Of a stretch of DNA of 64,000 bases, positions 10,437-22,078 are shown in pieces. Source of the DNA: Euphorbia lathyris. Its lineage: Eukaryota; Streptophyta; Magnoliopsida; Malpighiales; Euphorbiaceae. A program made the translations under genes and the position numbers. The stretch covers positions 86,427,001 to 86,491,000 of the forward strand of contig NC_088913.1 in NCBI RefSeq assembly GCF_963576675.1, written 5' to 3'. The first letter of the stretch is position 1. Each line of letters starts with the position of its first letter. The notes beneath the pieces are model-generated. The model was not told the origin of the DNA, made no database searches, and saw only the letters and a program-made list of their open reading frames with translations.

Positions 10437-11684
10437 CACTCCTACAAATGAGCGACACAAAAATAACACACTTCTTGTGTCGCTTTTATAAAAGCGCGAC
10501 ACAAAGATAACATAGTCCTTGTGTCGTTTTGGTAAAGACGCGTTACAAGCTTACTCTTGTGTCACACTATAAGAGAGGTGATACAAGAATTAACTCGTTT
10601 GTGACGCACGCTCTTCAAGCATGACACAAGTGATGGCATAGAATAATTAGTTGTGTCGCATTTACAGAATGTGTGACACTAGTTACTCCATTGTGTCGCT
10701 TTCTGATGTGATATCAAAAGCACAAGAGCATGGAACAAAGGAGCTTAGAGTTAAGGAGCCTAGTAGAAGCATGAGGGATCCATTGGAGCTGTCAATTGGA
10801 CCTATGACGAAGAATCGTGCAAAGAAAGACCAACAAATGCTTAATGGACTCATCTTGAGCTTCTTTAAACAAGGAATGAATTCTAGCGAAGTCATTAAAG
10901 ATGGTGTGTTTTTGTGTTGTATCCAAGCCCAAGCCCATAATAGTGATATGTAAAAAGGTTGATCATATTTTAAGAGAAGCTTTGGACTTGCATGTGTTTG
11001 GCATGTGCAAAACCCATTGGGACTCATTAAAATTAATGCTATAACCTTATAGGTTTGATTGGGCTTATTTCTAGCTAATTAAAAGGCCCAAATAATGTTA
11101 ATTAGTGGGCTGAAATTGGGCTCTAAAGGACAAAAACGAATTTAATGTTTTTCCTTGTCTAATTAGGATTTCTTTTACCTTGGTGCACTAGGATTCAACT
11201 TCCTTTTTAGTTTAGGTTTAGGTTTATTTTGTAGCCTATATAAAGGCTTGTATTCTTCATTATTTTTATCAATCAAAAATCAATATTTTTATGAACAAAA
11301 GTTCTTCTTTTCCTTTGGGAATTATTTTCAATCCGGGATTGAATTCTTTATTGTGAGCTTGAGAGACCGGGTCATCATTCTTGCAATATTATCTTGATCG
11401 TGAACAAGTATTTTGGTAAGGTACTTGTGAATCGCCAAACACTCAGGTTCCAATTTAATTATTCGAAGGTGTAAGGTCAGATCTCCTTTCATTGTCTTTA
11501 ATTCTTTGGGATTGGTTTGTTATCACCAATTTATGTTTGTTATTTGATTCTATTAATTCCTTGAGATAGATCGGGAAAACTTGTTGATTTGGTTATTATC
11601 TCTTTTTCATAACCAATATCACATCACTTTCTCTTCAAGCGCGACACAAGAAGTGCGACACAAGTGAGCATTTCTGTACTAGTG
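10437..11684. mobile_element. CACTA-like non-autonomous element carrying a gypsy 3' fragment (part B)
   Basis: The left terminus CACTCCTACAAATG (10437) and the inverted right terminus ending TGTACTAGTG (11684) match imperfectly. Both ends carry many subterminal copies of GCGACACAAG in both orientations (10454-10700 and 11640-11670), as is usual for CACTA elements. The 3-bp target duplication is not clear (TTG versus ATA). The interior holds a 100-codon frame (10651-10953) whose segment LELSIGPMTKNRAKKDQQML resembles the very end of Ty3/gypsy pol polyproteins. LTR-like sequence follows, with a polyadenylation-like region near 11270. It sits inside ORF3 of the copia element, so it is younger than that insertion. 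Confidence 0.5.
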
Positions 11685-14101
11685 ATATCGGGGAAATCTC
11701 GAGCACCTCCATGGGTCAAAATCAAAAGATGGCTCATTATATACTGACCAACTTCCTCTTTCCGAAGGTCAACTCCACTTCCTCAGCGTCGAATTTCGAG
11801 CAGTGTTTTATCTGGCACATGCTGACCTACCAGCCGATCAACATGCCAGTCTTTTTAAGCGGTGGTTTTCAAAGGAGCACTGGAACCCTTAGGTTAGGCT
11901 CCCTTATTACCAGAATCCTCAAAGATCACAAGGTGAATTTGGTTGAGGAAATCAATGTATGGGGGACTCAAATTACTGGAGCTGCACTATTCGGCTTGGT
12001 CTACGATCAACCCATCATCCCTAAGAAAGGAAAAGGGGCCGCTGTTCAGGAAACAGAGGGGATGCAGACCAGAGAAGGAAAGAAAAAGAGCAAAGCTCAA
12101 GCTGACAAGCAGGACAGAAAAAGGAAAGTTGTTCAAAGTTCTTCCAAAGACGATAATACTCCACCGAAGAAGGTTCGGTTTGTGTCTAGAGGAATAAAGC
12201 CTCAAGTTGCACAAGGTCAGGTTGGACCTAAGTCAGCAGAAAACCTCAAAAGGCAAGTTGAGCCTGAGGAAGAAGAACACAAGGACACTCTTGAGCAACC
12301 ACTGAGAAAGAAAAAGAAGAAGGTCTCTTCTGGGTTAAGTCCCATCAACGTACCCCCACTTGGAGTTGTCATCTCTGAAGACTCTCATTTTGTGAGAAGT
12401 CAGGGCATTGTTCTTGAGAAAAATCCCACTGACCAAGATGAAGAAGAATTGGGTGGTCAGTTTGATACTGAGGAGACAGTATATGTTGAGCAACATGAGA
12501 CAACCAACACTGAGCAGGATGAAGAATAAGTTGAGCCAACAGCAAAGGATCATGCTGATCAAAGGGCAACTTCACCTACTGACTCAATTGAGTCCATTCC
12601 TGCTGACCCCTCTCCTCAAAAGAGTAAAAGATTAAGGAGACTTAAAAAGATGGCGCATAAATCCCCAGTGATTGATCTTATGGATGACTCACCACTACGG
12701 GATCCGATCACTGATCTCTCTGATATGCAGTTTAAGTTCTCCAATCCCACTGAGTCTCCTCCAAGAGAGCACCCGGAAAAGCAAGCCTCTGTTTCTCAAC
12801 CGAAGGAACATGCCGACTCAATTGCTACTCTAAGCCAAGATAATACCGAGCAAATCCTTGAAGTTCCTGCTCCTCAACATACTGAGCTAGCTAAGGAAAC
12901 ACCTGCTCAGGTCAGCGCTGAAACTCCTCAACCTCCTCAAACCAGTCAGCTTCAGCCTGACTCTGAGCAAGTAGATAATTCTGCCGATCATCCACTTCCA
13001 AATCCTCAAGTGCAGAACATCCACCAGTTAGCTTCTGCTGGCAATCTAAACACAAGTCCAGCCGATGATCATGCTGGCACTTCCAATAATGAACTAAACC
13101 AAACACCTCCTCCATCCGGTTCTACTCATACTCCGGCATTTGGGCCACATATTGATGGATCCTACAACTACTTGCACGCCACTGAGTCTGGTCGAAGAAT
13201 AATTGACTCAGCTCAAGCTCTACTCCAGGACCTCCATCAAACTAATGCCGACGCTACTGGGTCAGTTCCTGTTGAGCCAACTCAACTTTCGTCTGTCACT
13301 CAGCTTCTCATAAAAATCAAAGGTCTTAAGGATCTTCTGAGTGTCATGACTTCACTCCAGTCTCAACAGCCCAAGTAGGAATCAATCGTAAAGCTGGCCG
13401 AACTCCAGCTGACAATGGTCAATCACATGAACTTTCTTCAGGGTCAACTTCAAAACCTGTCAGCTGCGAACTCCATGTATGCAACTTCTGCTGAAGTTCA
13501 TCAACTCTTCAACCAGCTTCACTCTAAGCAAGCCATAACCAACGAGCAACTCTCTTCCACCTCCCAATGCTCAATTGAGAAAATTAGTGAGGCTGTCCGT
13601 CTACTCAACTTGAGTAAGGAAGAGATGGAAACTGACCAACTCAAAACAAATGAGCTTCTCCAATACTCCCAATCCATCTTCAAACATGTGCGTCATACGA
13701 ATGCTCAACGTCAGTATTATGACTCGGCTATGCTTAAAATGTTTCATCAAGCTTTTGACATTCTAACTGACAGTATCACCTGGGTTGGGAAGTCTCAAGA
13801 ATACATTCTGAGTATGCTTAGTGCCTCGGTCAGGGTTTCCCATTCTATCTTGGATGATGGTATTCCTGTCTTTGATGGTATAAATGAAAGCACGCGCAAG
13901 CTTAAGGCATTCTCTGTGAGGTTAACTCGTGCTGCTCTCAATGACACCTTCATTCCTCCTCCTCCCGATGGTGGCAAAATGGGGGGAGAAAGAACAAGCT
14001 CAAAGAACTCAGCATACAGGAGAAGCATCTGGAAGTCAGCAGAAATCAAAGGGAAAAGCCAAAGAGCATTCTGCTCAAGTCAGCAAGAAAAAATAACTTG
14101 A
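11685..14101 (+). pseudogene. copia ORF3, 3' part (two stops and a late frameshift)
   Basis: One reading frame runs from the insertion edge through 11711-12529, 12650-13378 and 13415-14101, interrupted only by TAA at 12527-12529 and TAG at 13376-13378. It continues the globular domain (AHYILTNFLFPKV, FEQCFIWHMLTYQP), then a lysine/arginine-rich stretch that could act as a nuclear-localisation signal (RKRKVVQSSSK, PPKKVRF), a long P/Q/S/T-rich low-complexity region, and a helical, probably coiled-coil C-terminal third (VNHMNFLQGQLQNLSAAN). A G-run at 13981-13986 appears one base too long; the alternative frame after it ends at 14096 and better fits the lysine/glutamine-rich composition. No membrane segment or signal peptide is visible, so the label envelope-like, often given to such ORFs, is not supported here. 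Confidence 0.62.
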
Positions 14102-14631
14102 CTAGGATGGCTAGATTTAGCTTTTCATGATGTATTCTTTTCATGATGTATTTTGTTGTGCTGACCATTAATTCAAAACTATGCATGCATCTACCTTTTT
14201 CAAATTGACTAAACTTATGTGATGCTTACTTATGTTTTGTGCTAAATATTTAACGTATCTTCATTAAATCAACTGTGCTATGTGCTTACATTGCTTTATG
14301 ATTATCTGCTGTGTTGATCTATAAGTTGACCTCTTTTATATGTCTTCTTAGCTAAAACTCATTGAACAAAGATATACTCAGCGTACTCTGATATCTAAAT
14401 CTTCCGCTCATCTTAACTGAGTTAAAAAGAATATGTTCCATGAGTTGACCTATTTCTGAAAACTGACCTTAGACTTACTTGATTAAACCTTGAAATGTTT
14501 AAAGTAAAACTAAGTCAGTAGCTCAACCCTTACGAGGGAGTATCTTGAGAAAAACAAGGTCAACTATCATGGAGGAGCTTAACACTGAGTTCCTTACTGA
14601 ATATTTTTGCCAACATCAAAATGAGGGAGTT
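14102..14631 (+). other. 3' untranslated part of the copia element with polypurine tract
   Basis: Non-coding sequence between ORF3 and the 3' LTR. A short tandem TTTTCATGATGTATT occurs at about 14125-14155. The purine-rich segment AAAATGAGGGAG directly before the LTR (about 14618-14629) is the likely plus-strand primer. Confidence 0.7.
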
Positions 14632-15963
14632 TGTTGAAACACCTTTCCACATGATTTTGATTTGACAAAATTATTTATGTGAATGATAAAAATATTCTAA
14701 CACATTTAATTTAAATGCTTTGATTTATTCACACTAATGTGTTTGTTCAATGTTGAGTTAATTGATTTATAAGACATTAAGATAAAAAGCCTAAAGGCCC
14801 ATAAGAGGAAGTTAAGCCCAAGTCAACAGATCAAGACCTCACGGTCCAAGAAGACAAAACGCAGTCGTTCTAAGCAAAGCGCTAGCTCAGCATGAAGAAG
14901 GATCGAGAAGCCTTCTATCAATTGCTTCAAGATGAAGCTGCTGAGTTAAACGACAAGAAGTACAAGTCAGCGGCAGAACAGAATCAACTTAGAGACAGAG
15001 TATTTCTACTTTGGGTAAAGCTCAGAAGACGCAGTAAGCTGTCTGGAAGACTTTACTATTAATGTCGAAACATTCTGTTCATCTGACGAAAAGCTGCTGA
15101 GCACTGCCGTAGACAGAAGATACAAGAATCTCATTGGCCAACGACACTGAGCACGTCCAGAAAGAAAGCGACAGGAAGCCATTTGCCTCCAACGGTTATT
15201 TCGAAATTCGAAATCACCAGTGCTTGAAGTGTCACTATAAATAGGCCCTTGAAATGCTTCATTCGATGCAGATCTTCAATCAAGTCGAAACGCTGACCAA
15301 ATTCATACTTGAAGTTCTGTGAGAAAAACAAAGCAAATCTTACACCAATTCCAATCTTTGTGTAAAATTCTAGAGTGATTTCATTCATCTAAAGTGTCTT
15401 AGCAATTGTTGTTTAGGACAAACACTTATCATTTCTAGAAGAATAGAAAGGAGAAGCTGAGTACTCGGTTATAGTACTCAGCGGTAGTTATAGGAGTGAG
15501 TAGAGGAATAGAGGAAGGTACTCTTGTATACTCAGCTTCTGTTGTAAAAGGTTCCGTGCTCTACCTTTAAAGAGCTCAGTAGAGGATTCAAAAAGCTCGG
15601 AACGAGTTCCGGGGACTGGACGTAGGCAGAGAGGCCGAACCAGGATAAGTCTGCTGAGTAACATATTTCTAACCTTTAAACTCCTTTATATATTGCTTGC
15701 TATAAAACTGACTAAGTAACGAACTCACGCTGAGTTGAGTGCACTAAGAAGCTGAGTTCAGGAATAGACTTAAGTGCTATCTCCTGACTCAAGGAAAGAA
15801 GCAGACTTAGTCACCAGTTGACTAAGCTTGTGTCTTAAAACTACTTAGCGCCGCTATGTAAACCTTTTCTTAAAGAAAAGAAGTCAGCCTTAACGGACAA
15901 AATTTTAAATAGTTCCTATCCCCCCCATTGGAACTAACTTTGTACTGTTATATGGGACCAATA
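14632..15963 (+). repeat. 3' LTR of the copia element
   Basis: It matches the 5' LTR from TGTTGAAACACC to CCAATA with about 40-45 differences by eye. The TATA box is TATAAATA at 15236. It is followed by the second GCCCT at 15964-15968. Confidence 0.93.
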
Positions 15964-15968
15964 GCCCT

Positions 15969-16128
15969 CATCACCATTATTACTCCTCTTGGTCCAGAGT
16001 TTCTCTCTAGTGGCAAAAGCTCTCTAGATCCAAACAAGTGGTATCTGATCCGGAGATTCAACTTAATATGAGAATGAGGCAGTAGGTGATGCTCTATCAT
16101 TGACACTTTACGTGGAAAAAAAAGTTAT
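15969..16128. other. Right flank of the copia element, no gene
   Basis: This should continue the sequence that ended at 1006 before the copia insertion. It includes AACAAGTGGTATCTGATCCGG at 16034-16054, which looks like a degenerate LTR end plus primer-binding site. The copia element may therefore have landed in an older LTR retrotransposon. Confidence 0.35.
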
Positions 16129-16659
16129 AGGCTTAATATATCACCATCTTATACATAAAAGTAGATTGGCTTCCTAAACGTTATATTATTGTCTCACCAG
16201 TTTCCTAAACTTGCTTATTTCGTATCACCAGCTTCCTAAACCTGTGCGTAAAAGTAGATTAGCTCCCTGCACTTTGTAAATGTCTTACCAACTTCCTGAA
16301 CTTGCTTATTCTGTAACAACTAAATAGAAAACCATAATACTAACTCTCGATCTTCATAAATTCGATCTCTCAAACCTGCAAAACTAACTCTTATAATAGG
16401 TTGAAAGGTACATAAGAGAAAAAATTACCACTCGAATAGATGAAGATATATTTTTAAAATTTTGGTTTAATAAGTTTTTGTATTTAATTGTTATAGAATA
16501 AGCAAGTTTATGGAGCTGGTGAGATACTTGCAAAGTTTAGGAAGCTAATATATTTTTATATGAACAAGTAAGTTTAAAGTGTTGGTGGGCCATTAACAAA
16601 ATTCAAGAAGCCAATCTATTATTATAGATAAGTTCAAGGAGTTGGTGATGTATTAGGCC
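16129..16659. mobile_element. Inverted-repeat element, GGCTTAATACATCA family (copy 1)
   Basis: The ends read AGGCTTAATATATCACC and GGTGATGTATTAGGCC, inverted to each other. Inside, each arm repeats phrases such as CTCCCTAAACTTG or its complement, so long stretches of the two arms can pair. Related copies lie at 40733-41264 and 54148-55380. No coding capacity. The superfamily is uncertain because no target duplication is clear. Confidence 0.7.
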
Positions 16660-16775
16660 AAACTTACAAGAATGTGTTAAGATTAAACCAAATTATTGTC
16701 CAGATATTTTTATCTAAATGCCAGCCTGTTAACCACAAACTCACACTTGATGTGGGAGATTGTTGCAATGCAAAT

Positions 16776-17324
16776 TTAGGGATGGGTATTGGTTCTATTC
16801 GATTACTAATCAAACCGAATTACTGATTAACCGAATTGATGTTTGTATAATTTAAAAAGTCAACATGTAGCAAATAACTAATATGATTGAATTTGATCGA
16901 ACCGAAATTTGTTGGTTCGGTTACCAACCAAATAACCGAAATTTTAATATTTTTAATTTAAATGTTTTAAATTATGAAATTTGAACTTCATTAATTTTTG
17001 AAATTTATAATTTCAAAATCAATTATCTAAATACATCACTATTACAAATTAATTAAATAATATTAAAAACTAGAAATTTGGGTTTTCTTATACAAATTGA
17101 AGTATAAAAAATATATAGTATAAGTAAAATTATATTTTTTTTATTCAAACATAAATTCGGTCCGATTTTCAATTAAACCGATCTTTTTTTTGAAATAACC
17201 GAACCGATAATCGAATACCAAACAAAGAAAAATTGATAATTGGACCGAACCAAACTATTAAAATAACTGAACCAAATAAGAATTTTGATTTGGTTATTAA
17301 TTTTTGGAGTTTTTGTTCACCCCT
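16776..17324. mobile_element. hAT-like MITE, 549 bp
   Basis: It is flanked by the perfect 8-bp duplication ATGCAAAT (16768-16775 and 17325-17332), the hAT target size. The ends are inverted and similar (AGGGATGGGTATTGG on the left; complement of GTTCACCCCT on the right). The interior has alternating CGGTT/AACCG words (CCGAATT, GGTTCGGTTA) that fold back on each other. No open frame. Confidence 0.75.
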
Positions 17325-17603
17325 ATGCAAATGTATATATAAATCGAATATATAAATCAGAAAGATTCATTAACCCATTACCTTAAAATTTGGAGTTGGA
17401 TTCACAAGACTCATAGTTATTTTTTCAATAGTGAAAACTTCTTAGCCCAAACAGTCCTTAGTTTGAAGTTGCTCGGATACCTTTGAAGTGACTAATCTCA
17501 TTATATTTTCGTACAATAAGACTCAAACTCGAAATTTTTAACTAATTGGGCAACAAAATCATACTTCCTTAAATTAATTATTAAGTTTATGATATAATTA
17601 AGA

Positions 17604-18114
17604 GGGTGTTTGTTTTAGTTTTTCGGAAGAGCGTTTAATGTTTCACTCCAAACCGCAGGAAATATAGCGATTGGTTAGGTTTATCGTTTTTCGCTGAAAA
17701 TTGCAGCGTTTTATTTTCACAAAAAGTTCTTTTTTGGACATTTTCCTGAACAGATGTTTGTAGTTATTTGTTATTGATAAAATTATCATTCTTATTTCTA
17801 CAAAATATGTTTCTTCTTTAACATTATTTCTATTTTTAGCACATAATTACCAAAAGAATAATGTTGCGTTAATTTTTTATTTTAGTTTTTTTTACTTTTT
17901 ATTTAAATTATTTTTATTAATTTTTATAATATATTTTTTATTTTATAATTTATTTATTGATTAATTTAAAACATGTCCATATTAGACATTTTAAATAATA
18001 ATAGCAATAATTCAATATAATTTTACCAAACACTAATAATAACAAACAGCTAATTGCAACCACAAACAGCTAACAACAACAACTATTAGTTAACAGCGGA
18101 AACAAACACACCCT
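17604..18114. mobile_element. Inverted-repeat element with GGGTGTTTGTTT termini
   Basis: The left end GGGTGTTTGTTT is inverted at the right end (AAACAAACACACCC). The interior is AT-rich and has several AACAGCTAA words near the right end. It has the form of plant hAT-like MITEs, but the 8-bp duplication is not clear. No coding capacity. Confidence 0.5.
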
Positions 18115-18512
18115 AAATCACTGAGAAAACAATTTCATATGAATAATTTGGCAACAAATTAACAGTTCCGGAATATGAGGAGATCTGAAAAACTTTGATA
18201 TTGCAAAACATAATTAATTAGATGAGAGTACCAAATTGTGCATGTGACAACATTTAATATAATGTACACGATTCTATGTATAGAGAAACATACTTTTCAT
18301 ACATTCATAACTTGCCTATCTGCCTAAATAATAACTCTAACATTTATTCTGCCTAATAATAATGCAAATTGTAGGGTTTGGATAAAATTCAAATGATTTT
18401 TTTTTTTGGGAAATATGAGTTCGTGGTTTGCGGAGATTGTAAATTCAGACATTCTGTTAAAAATACCATTGTAATTTATTTTAAAATTGAGTGATTTGGA
18501 GCAATTAAAGAA

Positions 18513-19015
18513 AGGGTAAATTACACCTATAGCCATTGGATTTATGACCACTGAATTTCAATTCTTAACGATATGACGCCACTGAATTATATATTTTTTA
18601 ACACCGTTGGCCACTCAACGCCTCAAAACAACCGTTAATGGCCTTAAAATAGAAAATTCGAAGAGTTAATGATATTCTATGAAACTTTAATTCTTGAAAA
18701 TTTTCGTTTTGAGGTCATTTAGGTGTTGTTTGATTATGAGAGGTTGAATGAATTTTTAGAGAGAGAAAACTTAAAAAAAGGTGATTTTGAAAAATAAAAA
18801 AATGTGGTTTCATGGTAAATGTCGTTCTGAACAACTTTAATTCTTGAATATTTTCATTTTGAGATCGGTAACAGTCATTTTGAAGAGTTAGGTAAAGTTG
18901 AGTGGCTATCGGTGTTAAAAAGTGTAAAGCACAGTGGACATACCGTTATAATTGAAGTTCAGTGGCCACAATATTGAAATAGGTAAAGTTCAATGACAAT
19001 GGGTGTAATTTATCC
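18513..19015. mobile_element. Mutator-like MITE, GGGTAAATTACACC family (copy 1)
   Basis: The termini GGGTAAATTACACCTATAGCC and GGGTGTAATTTATCC are inverted. The arms contain inverted copies of phrases such as GGCCACTGAA/TTCAGTGGCC, and a shared core with CATGGTAAATGTCGTTCTGAAC. Related copies lie at 49172-49667 and 51561-52943. The superfamily comes from the 10-bp duplication around the copy at 51793. Confidence 0.72.
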
Positions 19016-20504
19016 AATTAAAAAAATTAAATTTACAAATTACCCCATATATAAAGTCTGACTTTATAAAGTGACTAAACTATAAATATTTTTTCATCGG
19101 AAAATTGTCTGAAATCCTTCAACTGCAAACTACGCAGACCGCATATCCCTGTTTATAAGTTTTTAAAACAAAGTACCATGTTTGCAAATCAAACAAACCA
19201 CTGTTTTTTTTTTCTTTTTTTTTTTTTCATTACCCTTGTTATTAAAAGAGAAATTATAAAATAAATAATATTTTTTATTTACTTAATCCAATTATTTGAA
19301 ATTCTCACATGTCAGAAATATAGCTTTTTTTCCCCTACTAAGTAGTACACTAATTTGACCCCTACCATTAACAAATACAGGTACTTTGCGAGTAATACAT
19401 CCAATAAATGAAAATTGTTTTACATATTATTACGTGATGAGATAATTAGGACTCTCGGTAATATTTCATTATGTTCATTTTAATAATAGTATTTCTTTTA
19501 AGTGGGAAATATAAAATAACGCGGTTTTGTGTAAAATTTAGTTTTGCAGATTTCAGAATTATATAGTTTTGTGTTAAAAAAATTTCAAATAAACATAATC
19601 AATGAGTTGTTCGCGAGCGAAGTTAATGAACAGAATTAATGAATAGTTCGCGAGCAAAAGATATGAATAAACTCGCGAACAAGATGTTGAGCTTGAACTC
19701 AAGTTTGAGCTTGTCAATTTTATGAGGAGCCGAATATAAATAGACTAAAACTCGACTAAACTCGGATCGACTCTATTACCGCTTTTGTAACTAATTTGAC
19801 CCATTCCTATCCCTAAGTTGCAAGAAGCAAATCCAAGTGAAAATGACCTTTGAAATGCATCAAAAGACATGAAAAATTCCCATATTATGTGTCTTTCTAG
19901 TAACGGTTTAAATCATCATCATCACCACAAATTTAATCTTTATGGTATTTGATGATATTAACATTTTATTACAAAGTTTGTATATATTAAGTTTTATGAG
20001 ACCAATCAAATTAACTACTCCTCCACTCCATTACACCGTCCACCTGAGAAAAACATATGCACAAAAAATAAATAATAAAAAAATAACAAACTTTATAAAT
20101 TAAAATATCCTAGTAATTAATTATTTAATATATAGTAAGAATGTGAGGTTGTAAATCTATCTCATTATTGTCTGTGTATGCATATATTATAAATTAACTT
20201 TTGTTAAAAAATATCAAAGGAATTAAATATTATTTCTAAAAAAAACTTTAGATGAGTGAACTTCCACTCACTAAAAAAGTTGTTAATGTTATTTTACAAA
20301 GGTTTCATTGAATTTTTTTTTTTAAGAAGAATGATAATTGTTTCGTTAATAGAAAAAATGATAGATTTTAATTAAAAGTAATTAAAAAATTATAATTTAG
20401 AAGTATATTAGAAAAGTTTTAATCTGTTTCTTTAATATTATAAATTTTAATAAGGTAACAACAAATATTGTTTGAAACTTTTTTTTTGGCACATTAACAA
20501 GAAA
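19016..20504. other. AT-rich intergenic spacer
   Basis: No gene supported. A short tract at 19607-19680 repeats GTTCGCGAGC-like words (TTCGCGAGCGAA, TTCGCGAGCAAA, CTCGCGAACAAG), probably part of an old repeat. The rest is simple AT-rich sequence. Confidence 0.6.
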
Positions 20505-20965
20505 CAGTGGCGAATACAGGAATGATTGGTTGGGGGCCGATTTAACAGGTGTGTAAAAAAATTTAATTAAATCGAATTTGTTCAATTTTTTTTTGTATAT
20601 ATACGTGTTATAATTTGAGTGGTCAACAACCAAATTTTAAGTACAAATTGGGAGGAGGCTTAATAGGAAAAAAAAAATTAGAAATTTGGATTTAAGAAAG
20701 GTCTAACAGACCAAAAAATTTAGAAATTTGGATTTAAGGATGACCTAACAAACCAAAACAATTAGAATTTTAAATTTAGAGAGGACCAAACAGGTCTGAG
20801 CCAATTTTTGGGGTGCTAATTCAACACCACATCAAAATTTCTTGAAGATAGGGGTCGGAACCACCACAACCTCAAATTTTGTGAAGATAAGGGAGCTGAA
20901 ACTACTCGTGGTAATGGTGGTTCTGGTGGCCAGAGGGGCCCGGGCCCCTCCTTGTATCTGCCCTG
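20505..20965. mobile_element. hAT-like non-autonomous element, CAGTGGCGAATACAGG family (copy 1)
   Basis: The left end CAGTGGCGAATACAGG and the right end TGTATCTGCCCTG are imperfect inverted repeats. The flanks ACAAGAAA (20497-20504) and GCAAGAAA (20966-20973) match at 7 of 8 bases, the hAT duplication size. The interior repeats AATTTAGAAATTTGGATTTAAG several times. Copy 2 lies at 31684-32526. Small open frames on both strands are not conserved and are not called. Confidence 0.65.
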
Positions 20966-20973
20966 GCAAGAAA

Positions 20974-21539
20974 CACATTCCACCCAGAATCAAATTCATA
21001 GTTTTTTCCTCAAAAATGATTTCATGGTCTTTCAATGAGTTAGGTCTATATGATGATAGACAAAACTCTTGTGTTTTTTTAGGAATGAAAATATGATAAC
21101 ACTTATATAGGAATAGAGACGACAACCATTCATATATAGTCAAAGTTGTAAAACACTCTAGGCGCCAGTCATGCATACAGGGTTCTTGAGAATTAATCGG
21201 AGATTAGTCGAGAATTCGGAGATTAATCATATTTATATGTTTGTATTTTTTATTTATAAATCAAGAAAACTGTTATGTAAATTCAATAAAAATATGTATT
21301 ATACTATCTAAATATATGTATATTTACAACATATATTTTTAAAAATGTATAAACATAAACATTTTAACAATAATAATGTTTAAACAACTTAAACAAATAA
21401 AATATAATATTCACAAATAATATATTTCACCAAAAGGTATTAAACAATCTCTTTAAAGTCATAAACTATATGTTGAATACAGGCAGAGAATACAATTAAA
21501 CCAAAATATTCAAAAATAATAAACACGATTTATGAATAA
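20974..21539. other. AT-rich spacer before the Tat element
   Basis: No gene, RNA or recognisable element seen. Confidence 0.6.
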
Positions 21540-21544
21540 CCATG
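21540..21544. other. Target-site duplication CCATG, left copy
   Basis: CCATG directly precedes the 5' LTR and recurs directly after the 3' LTR at 31514-31518, marking the integration of the gypsy element. Confidence 0.92.
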
Positions 21545-22020
21545 TGATGACCCGCGAAGCCAAATCGGGCCGAATTCATTACACGGGCCCAGCCCATACT
21601 TAGACCCATGGTCTAGGATCGGATGGGACCCGAATAGAGCCCGAATAGAGGAAGCGGGTGAAGTAAGTAACTGCCCCGAATTCCTAAATGGAGCATCAAA
21701 ACTCCCACTCAGAACAAACGATACCACGTTTGTTGTCACGAAAGCCACGAAAGGGACATGGCCTAAAAAGGAGTAACCGCCCTCGGAACGTGGCCTGGAA
21801 GGAGTAACCGCCCTCGGCGGTTACTTAAGAACACTTATAAAAAGCCATAAGACCAAAGGGGAGAGGTACGTTCACATTTTTCCCCGTAATGCTATTATTA
21901 CCAACCTTCATACAAAGAACTGACTAGATCGTCGGAGAGTTTTCCCGGAGATCCCGTCTCCGGTTCTGTTTTGCAGGTAACTCCGGCGGAGATCATCAAA
22001 TCGGATTCAGCAAGTTATCA
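21545..22020 (+). repeat. 5' LTR of the Tat element
   Basis: It runs from TGATGACCCGCG to CAAGTTATCA, giving TGATGA...TTATCA imperfect inverted termini. It contains a direct repeat of about 33 bp (21756-21825, around GGAGTAACCGCCCTCGG) and a TATA box, TATAAAAAG, at 21836-21844. A primer-site-like segment TTGGTGCGGTGAACG follows at 22021; the matching tRNA was not assigned. Confidence 0.93.
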
Positions 22021-22078
22021 TTGGTGCGGTGAACGTGGACCTTTTTTACCAACATTTGGTTAAAGGTACACAAAGAAC

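Larger units (their letters stand above)
1012..15963 (+). mobile_element. Ty1/copia LTR retrotransposon, Sirevirus-like, with ORF3, about 14.95 kb including nested insertions
   Basis: Two LTRs (1012-2347 and 14632-15963) flank gag, protease, integrase, reverse transcriptase, RNase H in copia order, and a long third reading frame downstream of pol. Long LTRs, a gag with several zinc knuckles and an extra 3' ORF are known traits of plant Sireviruses (SIRE1 relatives), so this is the likely lineage. About 4.3 kb of nested sequence in gag (2976-4486) and in ORF3 (about 9.89-11.68 kb) accounts for the unusual size. The LTRs differ at about 40-45 sites by eye, or roughly 97% identity. Gag, pol and ORF3 all carry stops or frameshifts, so the copy is not autonomous. 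Confidence 0.93.

Noticed and set aside
11685..14101. Viral envelope-like glycoprotein gene
   Set aside because: No signal peptide, membrane anchor or cysteine pattern of a glycoprotein is visible; the position after pol alone is not enough.
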